From Paenibacillus paridis (GTDB lineage Bacteria; Bacillota; Bacilli; Paenibacillales; Paenibacillaceae), in assembly GCF_006345825.1 (NCBI RefSeq), contig NZ_VCIX01000077.1:81581-145580 (forward strand): DNA of 64,000 nucleotides, given 5' to 3'. The translations under genes and the position numbers were made by a program. Numbering within the stretch: position 1 is the first letter of the stretch; each line of letters starts with the position of its first letter. The notes under the pieces are model-generated. The model had not been told where the DNA came from. It searched no databases and saw nothing but the letters and a program-made list of their open reading frames with translations. This document shows positions 7,375-17,428 of this stretch, one piece after another.

Positions 7375-9072
7375 TTATTTCGCTACGTTCGAATACCACT
7401 CGTTAACTTCCTTCGTAATATCGTCGCCGCCGGAGGATTTCCAGCTTTTCACGAACTCATCGAACGCTTCCGCAGGCTTCGCGCCATAGATGATTTCATT
7501 AAAGGTTTGGGCTTCGATTTTCTTCAAATAGTCCATGCGAGATTTCATGGTTTTGGTGGATGGGCCAACAAACATATCCTTCTTCGAAATGTCCTCTTGC
7601 TGCATGACAACCGTTGCGGCAAGCGCCGTTTCCGGACCGTACTGCGCAACAACCTCTTTCTCGCGGTACGTGGTCGCTTCCTTGCCCTCAGCTAGATTAA
7701 GCAATGCTTTAAACTGCGCGTCAGGAATACGTGCGCCGTCACGAACGATGAAGTAGCGAAGCGGTGCCGTAATTGCGCCGCCTGGCACATCATCCAAGTA
7801 CAGCGGGTTGCCGCTTGCATCCAGCGCATAATCATAACCCTCGAATGCGCCTAGCTCAAACGGGCTGCCTTCTTGCGGGTCGGCAAGGTTATCGAACAAG
7901 TAGTTCTCGTAAGTAAAGAAAGCTTCCGGATTTTTCATATCTTTGTTAATCAAAATAACGCCATTTACAAAATGAGTGCCATGACGCATCGCCGTGCCGT
8001 CTTCGCCAGTCGGAATCGCGTATGGTTTCCATACCGCGCCTTCTACGTTTTTGGCTGTGTCCAGCAAAGGCCAGCCGCTCATCCAGTAGGGTCCAGGAAT
8101 AATGCCTGCCGTTCCGGCTACAGCCGGCTCCGATGTTTTGTTCTCATCCCAAAGCGCTGCTTCCTGCGGGATATACCCTTTGTCGCGCCATTCTTTCAGC
8201 TTGATCAGGCCTTGCTTGATGCCCGCGTTCGTGGAGCCATATTCAAGCGTTCCGTCTGCTGCCAGGTTCCACTGCGATGGCAGTGTGCCGTAAGCGCCAA
8301 ATACCCAAGAAGGGTCGCCCATCCAAGTGCTCATCGATGTTTTGAAGCCCACGCTTAGCGGCACGACTTTGTCCGGTGCCAAGCCTTGCGGGTTGTTGTT
8401 CTTGAACGCTTCCATCACGGCTTCAAGCTCAGCGATCGTTTTCGGAGCTTGAAGATTCAGCTTATCCAGCCAGTCTTGGCGAATCCAAAGCAGGTAATCC
8501 GAGTTGTATGCATAATCAAGCAATGGAATACCCATACGTTTGCCGTCATTGACATAAGCGTTCCATACGCCCGGATCAAGGTTCATCGCTTCCTTCCATT
8601 TCTCGCCAGCATATTTATCAAATAGCGCTCCAGCATCCTGGAACATGCCCGAATCAATTAAATCCTGCGCAAGCAGCTTGTCGTTGACAACGGCAATGTC
8701 CGGCATTTTTTGGCCCGAGGACATCGCCAGGCGCATTTTTGTAGCAAAGGCTCCATTGGTATCCGTTACGGACCATAAGGAATCTACTTTAATGCCAAGC
8801 GTATCAAGCGCCCATTTCGTCGCCACGTTATTTTCAATCGTTTCGCCTTCGCGGAACGTAAGCGCCGGATCTACGCCCCAAGCGGTGGAAATCGTTACCG
8901 GAGGATCATATTTCTCTTTGTAAGGGTTTTCCTCATTGCTCGCAGCAGCGTTTCCATTCGCCGTATTCGACGGCTCAGCCTTGTTGCCGCTATTGGAACA
9001 GCCGACAATGGCTGATACGATAAGAAGCATGCATAGCGTAAACGCGAACCGTTTTTTGGATTTCGTATTCAT
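7375..9072 (-). CDS. Extracellular solute-binding lipoprotein for a sugar ABC importer (LplA-like)
   Basis: 565 residues from ATG 9072, chosen because GAGGGGG lies about eight bases upstream; an in-frame ATG 15 bases further out lacks a site. The N-terminus is a lipoprotein signal (KKRF, hydrophobic stretch, then VSAIVGC), with Cys25 as the lipidated residue, followed by a low-complexity N/A/S/E-rich tether. The mature part has family-1 binding-protein text such as MPDIAVVNDKLLAQDLIDSG, YLLWIRQDWLDKLNL and a C-terminal EFVKSWKSSGGDDITKEV. It would deliver an oligosaccharide to the permeases at 6199 and 5138. Substrate inferred from neighbours: galactan or galacto-oligosaccharides. Confidence 0.88.
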   Translation of the reverse strand: MNTKSKKRFAFTLCMLLIVSAIVGCSNSGNKAEPSNTANGNAAASNEENPYKEKYDPPVTISTAWGVDPALTFREGETIENNVATKWALDTLGIKVDSLWSVTDTNGAFATKMRLAMSSGQKMPDIAVVNDKLLAQDLIDSGMFQDAGALFDKYAGEKWKEAMNLDPGVWNAYVNDGKRMGIPLLDYAYNSDYLLWIRQDWLDKLNLQAPKTIAELEAVMEAFKNNNPQGLAPDKVVPLSVGFKTSMSTWMGDPSWVFGAYGTLPSQWNLAADGTLEYGSTNAGIKQGLIKLKEWRDKGYIPQEAALWDENKTSEPAVAGTAGIIPGPYWMSGWPLLDTAKNVEGAVWKPYAIPTGEDGTAMRHGTHFVNGVILINKDMKNPEAFFTYENYLFDNLADPQEGSPFELGAFEGYDYALDASGNPLYLDDVPGGAITAPLRYFIVRDGARIPDAQFKALLNLAEGKEATTYREKEVVAQYGPETALAATVVMQQEDISKKDMFVGPSTKTMKSRMDYLKKIEAQTFNEIIYGAKPAEAFDEFVKSWKSSGGDDITKEVNEWYSNVAK

Positions 9073-9175
9073 TGTAATCCCCCTCATGATTATGTTCTAC
9101 ATGTTCAATTATAGGGGGAGCCGCAGCTCCAGCCTATGACACAAAGCGAACATATCAGCACCTTTTGCAACTACT

Positions 9176-10816
9176 TTACTGCTCGCGGAACTCCTGAGGC
9201 GTCATCCCATAATACTTTTTGAACGTTTTGCTAAAATATTGCGGATTCTGGTACCCGAGCTCACTCGTAATCTCATAGATCTTCTTGTTCGTGTTTTTGA
9301 GCAAGTAGAGTGCTCGCTCCATTTTCATGCCAATAATCCACTCGCTTAGACTTTCTCCCGTTTCTGCCTTAAATACTTTCGAGAGGTATACCGGATGCAA
9401 AAACACGCGGTCCGCGATCGTCTTTACGGTCGTATCCTGGCTTAAATTGTTCGCCACGATTTCCTGCACTTGCTTAACGATGAAGCTCTTGGCGCTCTCC
9501 TCATTCACGGACAGCTCCCTCTCGAGCTTACGAAGCACGCCGATCGACCAATCCTCAAGCCGCTCAGGGGACAACACAATCATCTGGTCCAAAATAAAAT
9601 CGATGCCCAGCTCGTTAATTTGCGATACATATTGCCCCTGCCGGTGCGCAATGTACATAAAGGCATTCGTCAGCGCCAAATAGACCTCATACAGATGCTC
9701 CCTGGAATAACGAGTTTGCTTCAAATCGGCAAAAACATCCTTGATTTTCTGCTCAACCGCATCCCAGCGCTTCGACTCCAGCAAAGTAATCAGCGTTGGC
9801 GGCTTATATAAGCTCTCCATCGATTTAACAAAGGTCGTATCTTTGCCTGCCCGGTCCTCCAAATAATGAATCGCATGCTGCTCTTCATTGGCAATTTGGA
9901 ACATAGTGCCTAGACCGGCACGGTACGCCGTCGTAATCGCATCAGGAAACTCAAACCAATCGGTCACGACGATGGATATATCTCCTTTGAGATAACTGCT
10001 GACATTCGTACGAAGCTTCTTCGCCGCTTCCGCCAGCTTAGCTTTCCGCGATTGTCTGCTCTCTGAGCTATAATCCATTTTCTCGCCAGGCTCTGATTTG
10101 GGCTGGGCCATAATGAGCAAATATTCATGGGGAGCCTTGCAATGCCACACATGGAAATCGTTCGCGAACGACTCCTCCGCAATATTGCCAACCGCAAATT
10201 CCATCAGCGAGACAGAGCTGTAATCCAAATGGGAAAACTGCTTGCCCAGCTGTACGAGCATCATTACCGTAGGACGTTCCATAACAAGGGAAATCTCGTA
10301 TTGCGACAGCTTCTCCTTGATCGTCTTCGGCGATAGCTGCCTGCCGAGTACCAAGTCCACCATAAAGTTCGCGCGCAGCACTTTAAAATCCGATTTACGG
10401 TCGTACATCAGCTGCTGATATTTTTCTGCTTGCTCCCATTCATCCTTAAGAGCTTCAATAGCGCCTGACACGGTTTTCACGAATTCGTCGTCGTTTACCG
10501 GCTTCAAAATATAATCAAAGGCCTGCAGCTGCACCGCTTTTTTGGCATATTGAAAATCGGAATGTCCCGTTAGCAAAATACATTTAATATGCGGCCACCG
10601 CTCGCCAATTTCCTGAATAAGCTCGAGCCCATTCATTTCCGGCATCGCAATATCGGTCACGACAATATCAATCGCATTTTCCTCCAACAGCTCTAAAGCT
10701 TCGAAGGCCGAAGCTGCCTGATACACGCTTTTCACGCCAAAAGAGGACCACGGTATCGTTTTCTCCAGGCTCCCTGTCACGTAAGACTCATCGTCGATCA
10801 ATAGGATTTCGATCAT
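9176..10816 (-). CDS. YesN-type response regulator, AraC-family output
   Basis: 546 residues. An N-terminal receiver (residues 1-120) has the acidic pair DDE at 8-10, phospho-acceptor Asp55 in VVTDIAMPE and the conserved Lys in YILKPV. A long ~300-residue middle region of unclear function follows. The C-terminal ~100 residues carry two AraC-type helix-turn-helices (VKTIADRVFLHPVYLSKVFK, then ITSELGYQNPQYFSKTFKKYYGMTP). It lies 19 bp downstream of the sensor kinase gene and just before the binding-protein gene. It would activate the uptake unit and possibly the glycosidase genes when its kinase senses sugar. Confidence 0.92.
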   Translation of the reverse strand: MIEILLIDDESYVTGSLEKTIPWSSFGVKSVYQAASAFEALELLEENAIDIVVTDIAMPEMNGLELIQEIGERWPHIKCILLTGHSDFQYAKKAVQLQAFDYILKPVNDDEFVKTVSGAIEALKDEWEQAEKYQQLMYDRKSDFKVLRANFMVDLVLGRQLSPKTIKEKLSQYEISLVMERPTVMMLVQLGKQFSHLDYSSVSLMEFAVGNIAEESFANDFHVWHCKAPHEYLLIMAQPKSEPGEKMDYSSESRQSRKAKLAEAAKKLRTNVSSYLKGDISIVVTDWFEFPDAITTAYRAGLGTMFQIANEEQHAIHYLEDRAGKDTTFVKSMESLYKPPTLITLLESKRWDAVEQKIKDVFADLKQTRYSREHLYEVYLALTNAFMYIAHRQGQYVSQINELGIDFILDQMIVLSPERLEDWSIGVLRKLERELSVNEESAKSFIVKQVQEIVANNLSQDTTVKTIADRVFLHPVYLSKVFKAETGESLSEWIIGMKMERALYLLKNTNKKIYEITSELGYQNPQYFSKTFKKYYGMTPQEFREQ

Positions 10817-10835
10817 TTGATTTCCCCTTTTCTAT

Positions 10836-12560
10836 CTAAGCTGTTGACCAAGTAATGGTGACTTTGAGCCCGCCGAGCCCAGAGGAAGCGAAGCTCACCC
10901 CCGCAGTACCGCGGAAGCGCAAATGCATGCGCTGGTGCACATTCCATAACCCGCAGCCCATTTGCTCATCCATCTGGTTTTGCATTTTCCGCTCCAGAAT
11001 CATAATATCCTCGGCACTCATCCCTTTGCCGTCGTCTTCAACGATCAGCCTTGCTTCATCCTCTTCCCATTCCCCTGTAATCCGAATTACCGATGCGTCC
11101 GACCATGCCTCTATGCCATGAATGACAGCATTTTCGACTAGCGGCTGCAGCATTAGCGGCGGTATATCCAGCTGGCGCATTTCCGAAGGAACGGTAATGG
11201 TGTAATTTAATCTCGCCATGCGCATTTTCTGGATTTCCAAGTAACTGCCCACGAAATTGAGTTCCTCGGACAACGAGACCAGCTCACGCTCCTGACGCGT
11301 CGTGTACCGATAGTAGTTAGACAGATGATGCGACATCGCAACGACCGCCTCATTTTGCTCCAGCTTGGCCATACTCGAAATAAACGAGAAGCAGTTATAG
11401 AAAAAATGTGGATTAATTTGCGATTGCAGCTGCTTTAGCCGGGCTTCGCGCACATGGATCTTCTCCAAGTAAACCGTCTCGAACAGCTCCTGAATTTGCT
11501 CCACCATGAGATTGAAGCGCGTATATAAAAATCCGAACTCACTTTTGCCGCGCGGCTTCATGCGGATCGAATAATCGCCGTTTTTCAGCTTTTGAAAACC
11601 GATAACGAGCCGTTTAATCGGCACCTGCACCTGGGCGTAAAGCAAGTAAGCGGCCGTGCAGCATAGCAGCAGCAGTCCTGCCATCGATACGTAGAACAGC
11701 TGGTTCGTTTTTTGAATCGGACGGATAATTTCGGAAATAGGAATGTAATCGATTAAATACCAGCCGATCGTCTCCGATTTCACGATATTGACCAAATACT
11801 TTTCTTCCCCTACCTTCAAATTCCGGCTCTCCATATCCTGCAGCGGCTCGCTGTTCAACAGATCAATGACATGGTTCGTCAGCTCCTTGTCTGCAGAGCG
11901 GTTGTAAATGACGCCAACATCCTCCATATAGTAAAAAGGGTCCCTCCGGCCGTCGCTCTTGAATTTGTCCAGCATATCCTTGATGCTCGAGCTGTAGAAC
12001 TGCACCTCGATAATCAGATTGGAGCCGCTCGGGTCCAAGTAGCTGGAATAAGGCGTTACCGCATAACGAGAGAACACGAATGGCCCTGTCTGGCTGTCTT
12101 CCGTCGGCTTCACTTGCCAGCCGGGCTTTAATCTTTGCTTCAGATCCGCATCGTCATAACGGATAACGTCATTATCTGATATGTCCCGGTGCAGCATTGG
12201 CGAATAGATATGCAGGCTGCTCCGCCATTTGGATGAGTTTTGCTGGATCGCAAGCTTGGTCTGAATTCGCTTGATCAAGGTTGTCAGATCCAAATTCAGC
12301 TCGGTCGTCTCCGCAAATATATCCCGAAGCGAAGCAATATCCGGGTCCTGAATGAGCAAATCCGGCCATAGCGCCATGGAATCAATGCTGGTATCCACCT
12401 GGTTTTGAAAAAAAACAAGCTGGTTCGTGTTGGATTTGTTCAGCTCCTCGCCTAATATGTCCGTACTCGTTTTATTCGAGTAAAAGTAAAAGAGCATAAT
12501 CGGCACGAGCATAATAATAATTAGCGCAACGATTTTTGTAAAAAGATTTATTTTGGGCAT
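10836..12560 (-). CDS. YesM-type sensor histidine kinase
   Basis: 574 residues from ATG 12560, which has AAGGTG about ten bases upstream; the ATG 21 bases further out has none. It has a membrane segment at about residues 6-25, an extracellular sensor region to about 280, a second membrane segment (LFYVSMAGLLLLCCTAAYLLYA), a HAMP linker, then a His_kinase domain with His385 in SQINPHFFYN. The ATPase domain has the N box PLVENAVIHG and the G box VEDDGKGM. It is the first gene of the 12560-to-5138 unit and partner of the regulator at 9176. The ligand is unknown, presumably a galactose-containing oligosaccharide. Confidence 0.92.
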   Translation of the reverse strand: MPKINLFTKIVALIIIMLVPIMLFYFYSNKTSTDILGEELNKSNTNQLVFFQNQVDTSIDSMALWPDLLIQDPDIASLRDIFAETTELNLDLTTLIKRIQTKLAIQQNSSKWRSSLHIYSPMLHRDISDNDVIRYDDADLKQRLKPGWQVKPTEDSQTGPFVFSRYAVTPYSSYLDPSGSNLIIEVQFYSSSIKDMLDKFKSDGRRDPFYYMEDVGVIYNRSADKELTNHVIDLLNSEPLQDMESRNLKVGEEKYLVNIVKSETIGWYLIDYIPISEIIRPIQKTNQLFYVSMAGLLLLCCTAAYLLYAQVQVPIKRLVIGFQKLKNGDYSIRMKPRGKSEFGFLYTRFNLMVEQIQELFETVYLEKIHVREARLKQLQSQINPHFFYNCFSFISSMAKLEQNEAVVAMSHHLSNYYRYTTRQERELVSLSEELNFVGSYLEIQKMRMARLNYTITVPSEMRQLDIPPLMLQPLVENAVIHGIEAWSDASVIRITGEWEEDEARLIVEDDGKGMSAEDIMILERKMQNQMDEQMGCGLWNVHQRMHLRFRGTAGVSFASSGLGGLKVTITWSTA

Positions 12561-12623
12561 AATGGCTTCGCACCTTTGCATGTCAGTCGTTGGGCAGTGG
12601 CTCTATTTCTTATCGCCCTCTTC

Positions 12624-12652
12624 ACCATACGTGTACCTATCCTTCAATTCAA
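12624..12652 (-). promoter_or_regulatory. Possible promoter for the sensor-kinase operon
   Basis: On the minus strand TTGAAT, a 17-bp spacer and TATGGT lie about 65 bp upstream of the kinase start and after the terminator of the GH35 gene. The match to the vegetative consensus is moderate. Confidence 0.35.
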
Positions 12653-12733
12653 CCAGCAAAATTGAAATGTTTAAGCTGTTTTTGCAACCAGTTCGCTTGG
12701 CCTGCCCTCATTATTGACATCGATAAACCAAAA

Positions 12734-12772
12734 AAACCGAAATTTCGGCATTTATGCCAAGATTTCGGTTTT
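12734..12772 (-). terminator. Terminator after the GH35 gene
   Basis: AAAACCGAAAT at 12734-12744 pairs with ATTTCGGTTTT at 12762-12772, with an inner GGCAT/ATGCC pair. The minus strand then continues with TTTTTTTGG. It lies 16 bp after the GH35 stop. Confidence 0.85.
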
Positions 12773-12787
12773 CTATAAATTTACGAA

Positions 12788-15103
12788 TTAATGAAACGCT
12801 TTGGACAATGCGGAGGTGTAATAAGGAATCGGCTCGATACGATGGAAGATGGCAATCTCCACACCCTCAAACCGCTCCACCAGCGCCTGATTGACGAACG
12901 TATGAACCGTTCCTTTGCGAAGCGGCGTAATCGATAGATGAAGCGGCTTGTTCTCCAAATCATCCTTGAACTGCTTCAGTCCGATCGGCCAAGCTTCTCC
13001 GTAATGGATGTGATCGGTCAGCAGCTGATTGTCGAGATATGCGCCGGCAACATCACCATCGTATTCAACCTGCAGGAACAAATCCGATACCTGGCTAGGC
13101 CAATTCGTGTCCACTTGGACGAGTGCGCTTCGCTCCAGCGGCTTGTTCACGGTAAGTGTCGGCGTATAGGCTGGGACTTCAATATTTACAGTATGGAACA
13201 AACCATCCTGCTGACCGGTGGACTTGCCTTGGCTTGCCTGCAAAGCGCCGTCCGGCAATGCTGGGCAGATGGAAACGCTCCAGCTTGCGCTGCCCTCGGA
13301 AGTAGATACTATTCGCTCATCCTTGACATAAAGACGGCTGTCGCTGAGCACGAGCCTGTCCTCGCCCCAAATGCGGAACTTATACGTTGAGAGCGCCTCA
13401 TCACGGGAGAGAACAATTACTTGCACCTGCTCGCCGCTTGTCAGGTTTAACGTAATGGCATGCTGCTTGCCGATTTGCGGAGTAACTACAAAAACACTTT
13501 CTTCGAGCTCCACCTTTGCCGATTCGTTGGATATGGCAGCAACGGTGGAACGGCTGAATACCAGCTCTGGAGCAAGGCCTTGCTGTGCATAAAAAACAAA
13601 GAGAGGTATTCCCTTCACGTTCAGCTTGGTTAAAGGCTGTACAGTAGCTGCAACGAGCAATGCGCCCGCAAGCTCTAGATTAAACGGCAGCACGGCGCTG
13701 ACGTCCTGCTTCAGCGTAAGCGTGCCATTATGTGGGAAGGATACCTTGCCCTTCGCAGTATCCAGTTCAATCCGAACGGCTTCCCGATCAGGAAGCTCCA
13801 AATGGTCCTGGAAGTTATTCAGGAAGAGGAAGCCCGCTCCGTCCTTCTGCCGCACACACCAGCGCATCGACTCCGTATCCTCAGGATGGATGCTGTCTTG
13901 CCCTTCAGGCAATACCGTTCCCATCGGTGCAAGAATGTCTCCGAAGGCATCCATGAATAATGAAAGGGAACGAATCCGGTCATAGGATTTGCCGACGCGT
14001 CCAAACTCGCCAAGCGGCGATTGGTAGTCATAGGTGATTTTCGGAAGGCCATATTCATTAAGATAACCATGCTTGCCCCGTGGATTGGAGCCGCCATGAT
14101 ACATGTAATAACCAAGCAAGTTGCTGCCGCTTGCCAGCTTTACGAGCGTCATCGCCTCGACGCTTTCCGGGCTGACGTTCGGACGGGCCGTATAGCTGAC
14201 CTGCATGCCGCCAGCCATCTCGCAATAGGCAACCGGATAATCCAGCGTATCATAATTGACGCCTTCCGCCGGCTTGACATGAAGATCCCGGTAAATATAT
14301 TCACCGCTTGGCGGCTGATTCGGAATCCACGGCGTGTAGGCGTAGCCTGCCAGCATCGGAAGCGTATCCGACTCTGGCACGGCTGCTCCACCCCATGCGG
14401 TTGCCGTGAAGAACATTGGCGTCATGCCTGCCTCCTCTGCTAGGCGGCGAAGCTCGGCCAAATGCTCGTTGCCGCCTTTACCCGAAGACATAAATACGCC
14501 TGCTTTGTAGCCCCAGGAGTCGAGCGGTGCGCCGCAGTGCATATATTCGTTTTCCAGCTGAACTGCAATAACGGGTCCGCCCTCCTCGAACATGGCCCCC
14601 TTGACCTGCTTCGCGATTTGGCGATACAGGCGCTTCGCATAAAATAAATACAGCTCGTCATTGGAGCGTATTTCAAGCGGCTTGCCGAACACCCAATCCG
14701 GAATGCCTCCGTTTCTGACCTCGCCGTGGCAGAATGGTCCAATACGCAGGACAAGCGGCAGCTCCAGCTTTGCGCACAGATCCACAAAATGCCGCAGATT
14801 CCGATTGCCGCTCCAGTCGAAGATTCCTTCTTCTTCCTCATGGTAGTTCCAGAAGATATACGTCGCGATGACGTTGACGCCGCCTGCTTTCATTTTAAGC
14901 AGCTCTTCCTCCCAGTGAAGATAGGAGAAACGAGAGAAATGAAATTCACCTACAACAGGAATAATCGGCAGCCCGTTGCGCAGCATATAAAAATTCGTAA
15001 ATCCGAAGCTCTCCCCTTTCGGGTTCGTGCCTTTGCTGCCTGACAGCTTGCCCGGCTTAATTTCTTTGTTCGGACCATCCAGCTTTAACGAGTACGTGGT
15101 CAT
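12788..15103 (-). CDS. Glycoside hydrolase family 35 beta-galactosidase
   Basis: 771 residues from ATG 15103, preceded by TAGGAGG; an upstream in-frame ATG lacks a site. The N-terminal TIM barrel has the GH35 hallmarks FHFSRFSYLHWEEELLKMKA, GVNVIATYIFWNYHE and LRIGPFCHGEVRNGG. The acid/base is Glu186 in VQLENEY and the nucleophile is Glu295 in AYCEMAGG. The C-terminal ~400 residues are beta-rich accessory domains. No signal peptide is seen, so it probably acts in the cytoplasm on imported galacto-oligosaccharides, releasing beta-linked galactose. It is flanked by a GH2 enzyme upstream and the uptake unit downstream, all on the minus strand. Family call is firm; exact substrate is inferred. 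Confidence 0.9.
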   Translation of the reverse strand: MTTYSLKLDGPNKEIKPGKLSGSKGTNPKGESFGFTNFYMLRNGLPIIPVVGEFHFSRFSYLHWEEELLKMKAGGVNVIATYIFWNYHEEEEGIFDWSGNRNLRHFVDLCAKLELPLVLRIGPFCHGEVRNGGIPDWVFGKPLEIRSNDELYLFYAKRLYRQIAKQVKGAMFEEGGPVIAVQLENEYMHCGAPLDSWGYKAGVFMSSGKGGNEHLAELRRLAEEAGMTPMFFTATAWGGAAVPESDTLPMLAGYAYTPWIPNQPPSGEYIYRDLHVKPAEGVNYDTLDYPVAYCEMAGGMQVSYTARPNVSPESVEAMTLVKLASGSNLLGYYMYHGGSNPRGKHGYLNEYGLPKITYDYQSPLGEFGRVGKSYDRIRSLSLFMDAFGDILAPMGTVLPEGQDSIHPEDTESMRWCVRQKDGAGFLFLNNFQDHLELPDREAVRIELDTAKGKVSFPHNGTLTLKQDVSAVLPFNLELAGALLVAATVQPLTKLNVKGIPLFVFYAQQGLAPELVFSRSTVAAISNESAKVELEESVFVVTPQIGKQHAITLNLTSGEQVQVIVLSRDEALSTYKFRIWGEDRLVLSDSRLYVKDERIVSTSEGSASWSVSICPALPDGALQASQGKSTGQQDGLFHTVNIEVPAYTPTLTVNKPLERSALVQVDTNWPSQVSDLFLQVEYDGDVAGAYLDNQLLTDHIHYGEAWPIGLKQFKDDLENKPLHLSITPLRKGTVHTFVNQALVERFEGVEIAIFHRIEPIPYYTSALSKAFH

Positions 15104-15220
15104 ATGAGAAATGCCTCCTAATGTGATCAATCGTCATTGATTATTGTATTTGCAAACCAGCATCGCAGGCAGCGCATGGCCATCTCCATTCCGAGCGCTG
15201 GCTTGCTTCAATCGCTAGCT

Positions 15221-15265
15221 GCAAGAGAGAGTACCTCCAAATCGCTAATAGTCGTACTCTCTTGC
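15221..15265. other. Long-loop inverted repeat in the 217-bp gap between GH2 and GH35 genes
   Basis: GCAAGAGAGAGTAC at 15221-15234 pairs imperfectly with GTACTCTCTTGC at 15254-15265 around a 19-base loop. No T-run follows on either strand. It could be an mRNA-stabilising stem or an operator between two glycosidase genes. Confidence 0.4.
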
Positions 15266-15320
15266 TATCGTATCAAACCCCTAACGCTCCATATAGGGCA
15301 CATTCACAACATATTGGTTG

Positions 15321-17324
15321 CTAATCCAACCTTACTTCCCTTTCTAGCTGCTCGCGTACCGAAATCGGCAATAGACCATTCGCAGCGGAAAATCCGGTAG
15401 GCCTGTTAATGGAATAAAAACAAGTGTCAAGCAACGATGCCTTGTGGACGGGCAATGACAATTGGCAACTGTCGCCTGGAGCTAGTGGTGGAATATCTAA
15501 CATCGTTTCCGTCCCCTTTTCCATAGCCAAAACCAATTGATATCCGCTAATCGAATAGCTTGGAATATCATTTCGGTTGCTGAGTACCATTGTTAACGTC
15601 AGATCATCTTCCATAAACCATTCTTGCAATGAGAGGGGTGCACCTATTTCTCGAAGCGCTTGATAGGATGGCTTCGGCTTGCCGTATACATCGGTCGTGC
15701 CATGCACTCTTTGGCGCAGCCTTCCAGAGCCTTCCTCCCCCATTTGCGTGCGATAGTCATTTAAACTGAAAAATATAAGCGCGGCTATCCCTTTATGCTT
15801 CCGGTATTCTTTGGTCTTCTCCTGCAAAATCTTAATGCGTCTCGGGTCCCCTCCTGTGTACGCAGGCTCACACAAGCCATATTCGGCCACGACTAGAGGC
15901 TTATCGGGAAAGGCTTCGTCAATGCTATGAATGACCTCCTCCATATCCAATTCCCCATGCCAAGTACCGATGTAATCGTTCCACATCAATAGATCGCCAA
16001 CGCCAGTCGCATCGCTTTCCGGCTTGAAATGTACCGAGTTGCTCACATAATTGATGAGTCTGTTCCCGTCGAGCGTAAGAACATATTGCTTCAATTGCTC
16101 CATATACCTGATCGTTTGGGCATCCTGCCCATTGACTTCATTGCCCATTCCCCATGCATAGATGCAAGGATGATTGTAATGCCTCGTAATCATTTCTTCT
16201 GCATGCTGCTTAGCGATGACAAGCAAATGGTCATCGGGCTCGCTAGGCTGCTGCCAATGGGGGATTTCTTCTTGAACTAGCAGCCCGTTGCGGTCGCACC
16301 AGTCGAGCAAACGACTGCTTTGCTGCCAGTGGAATCTTGTTATGACACAGTTTGCATGCTTGATTTGCTTCAAAACCTCGATGAGATCTGCTTCCGTCTC
16401 CGCCATGCCTTTATCCGGATGCGAACCGGGCATCCATTCTACGCCCATTAAGCGGACAGGTTCACGGTTAAGCAGAAGCTCGTTCCCAACCGTCTTAAGT
16501 TCACGAAAGCCCACATCCAAACTAAGCTGATCCGTTGCTAATCCATCCGATAAAAGTATGATTTGGACCGTATACAAATGAGGGTGGTCAAAATGCCATA
16601 GCTCTGGCTGCGCAATGATAAGCGGCTTCAATTGAAGCATGCCTTTATCCGCCAATATATCGTACTCGTCACTCGCAATGAGCTTACTCTCGTGCCAAAT
16701 CAACAATTTCACAGTGATTGGGAGATTGTTTTCGGTCGCTTCCCCCCATAACCTTGCCTCACCTTGAATCGTTCCTGATTTTACAGCCGTACTATGGTCA
16801 GCGAAAAAAGGAATGGCATCGATTTTCAAATAATCGATCGCTGTCATTCCCGACACAATTAGCGATACGTCACGGATAATACCGCCGTCATCTGCCCAAT
16901 CAAAGCTGTTTTGAATCGGCAGCGCCAGTTCGCTATTTTCGTTATTTACGGACACGACCAATCGATTGGCCTGTCCATAGCGCACATAAGGAGTTATATC
17001 CAGCACAAAAGCCGTGTAGCCAGAGTGATAATGGGCACCCACCTTTTGTCCGTTCAACCAAACGTCTGCATCACGATAAATAGCATCAAATTGCATACGA
17101 AGCAGCTTCCCTTGCCAAGCTTCCGATATTTCAAGTTCATAGGAGTACCATGCCAGGCCTCGATAATCTTCAAAACCTTGATCAACATTCCACGTATGCG
17201 GGATTTGCACGCTTCGTGCTTCCGGCAAGCCGGTATTATACCATTGCTGACTTATGCCTCTGCGATCAACATCCGTTTGAAACTGCCAAGCTTCTGTCAA
17301 TCCAACGATGAGCCTTGTATTCAT
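15321..17324 (-). CDS. Glycoside hydrolase family 2 enzyme (short beta-galactosidase/glucuronidase-like)
   Basis: 667 residues. An N-terminal sugar-binding domain (FDAIYRDADVWLNGQKVGAH) precedes an immunoglobulin-like domain and a TIM barrel. The acid/base is Glu396 in WGMGNEVNG and the nucleophile Glu481 in VVAEYGLCEP. This is shorter than LacZ (~1,000) and close to beta-glucuronidase/galactosidase short forms. There is no signal peptide, so it is likely cytoplasmic. It starts at an ATG with GGAAGG upstream. It lies between the DUF5107-TPR gene and the GH35 gene on the same strand. A beta-galactosidase role fits the neighbours, but other beta-glycoside specificity cannot be excluded. Confidence 0.87.
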   Translation of the reverse strand: MNTRLIVGLTEAWQFQTDVDRRGISQQWYNTGLPEARSVQIPHTWNVDQGFEDYRGLAWYSYELEISEAWQGKLLRMQFDAIYRDADVWLNGQKVGAHYHSGYTAFVLDITPYVRYGQANRLVVSVNNENSELALPIQNSFDWADDGGIIRDVSLIVSGMTAIDYLKIDAIPFFADHSTAVKSGTIQGEARLWGEATENNLPITVKLLIWHESKLIASDEYDILADKGMLQLKPLIIAQPELWHFDHPHLYTVQIILLSDGLATDQLSLDVGFRELKTVGNELLLNREPVRLMGVEWMPGSHPDKGMAETEADLIEVLKQIKHANCVITRFHWQQSSRLLDWCDRNGLLVQEEIPHWQQPSEPDDHLLVIAKQHAEEMITRHYNHPCIYAWGMGNEVNGQDAQTIRYMEQLKQYVLTLDGNRLINYVSNSVHFKPESDATGVGDLLMWNDYIGTWHGELDMEEVIHSIDEAFPDKPLVVAEYGLCEPAYTGGDPRRIKILQEKTKEYRKHKGIAALIFFSLNDYRTQMGEEGSGRLRQRVHGTTDVYGKPKPSYQALREIGAPLSLQEWFMEDDLTLTMVLSNRNDIPSYSISGYQLVLAMEKGTETMLDIPPLAPGDSCQLSLPVHKASLLDTCFYSINRPTGFSAANGLLPISVREQLEREVRLD

Positions 17325-17428
17325 TCAATCCTTCCTCTCCATATGCCGCCTATCGTCAAAATACCGCATATCGCCAAACAAACATGCGGCGCTCAATTGG
17401 CGTGTAACCAATGAACACCGCTGTTATA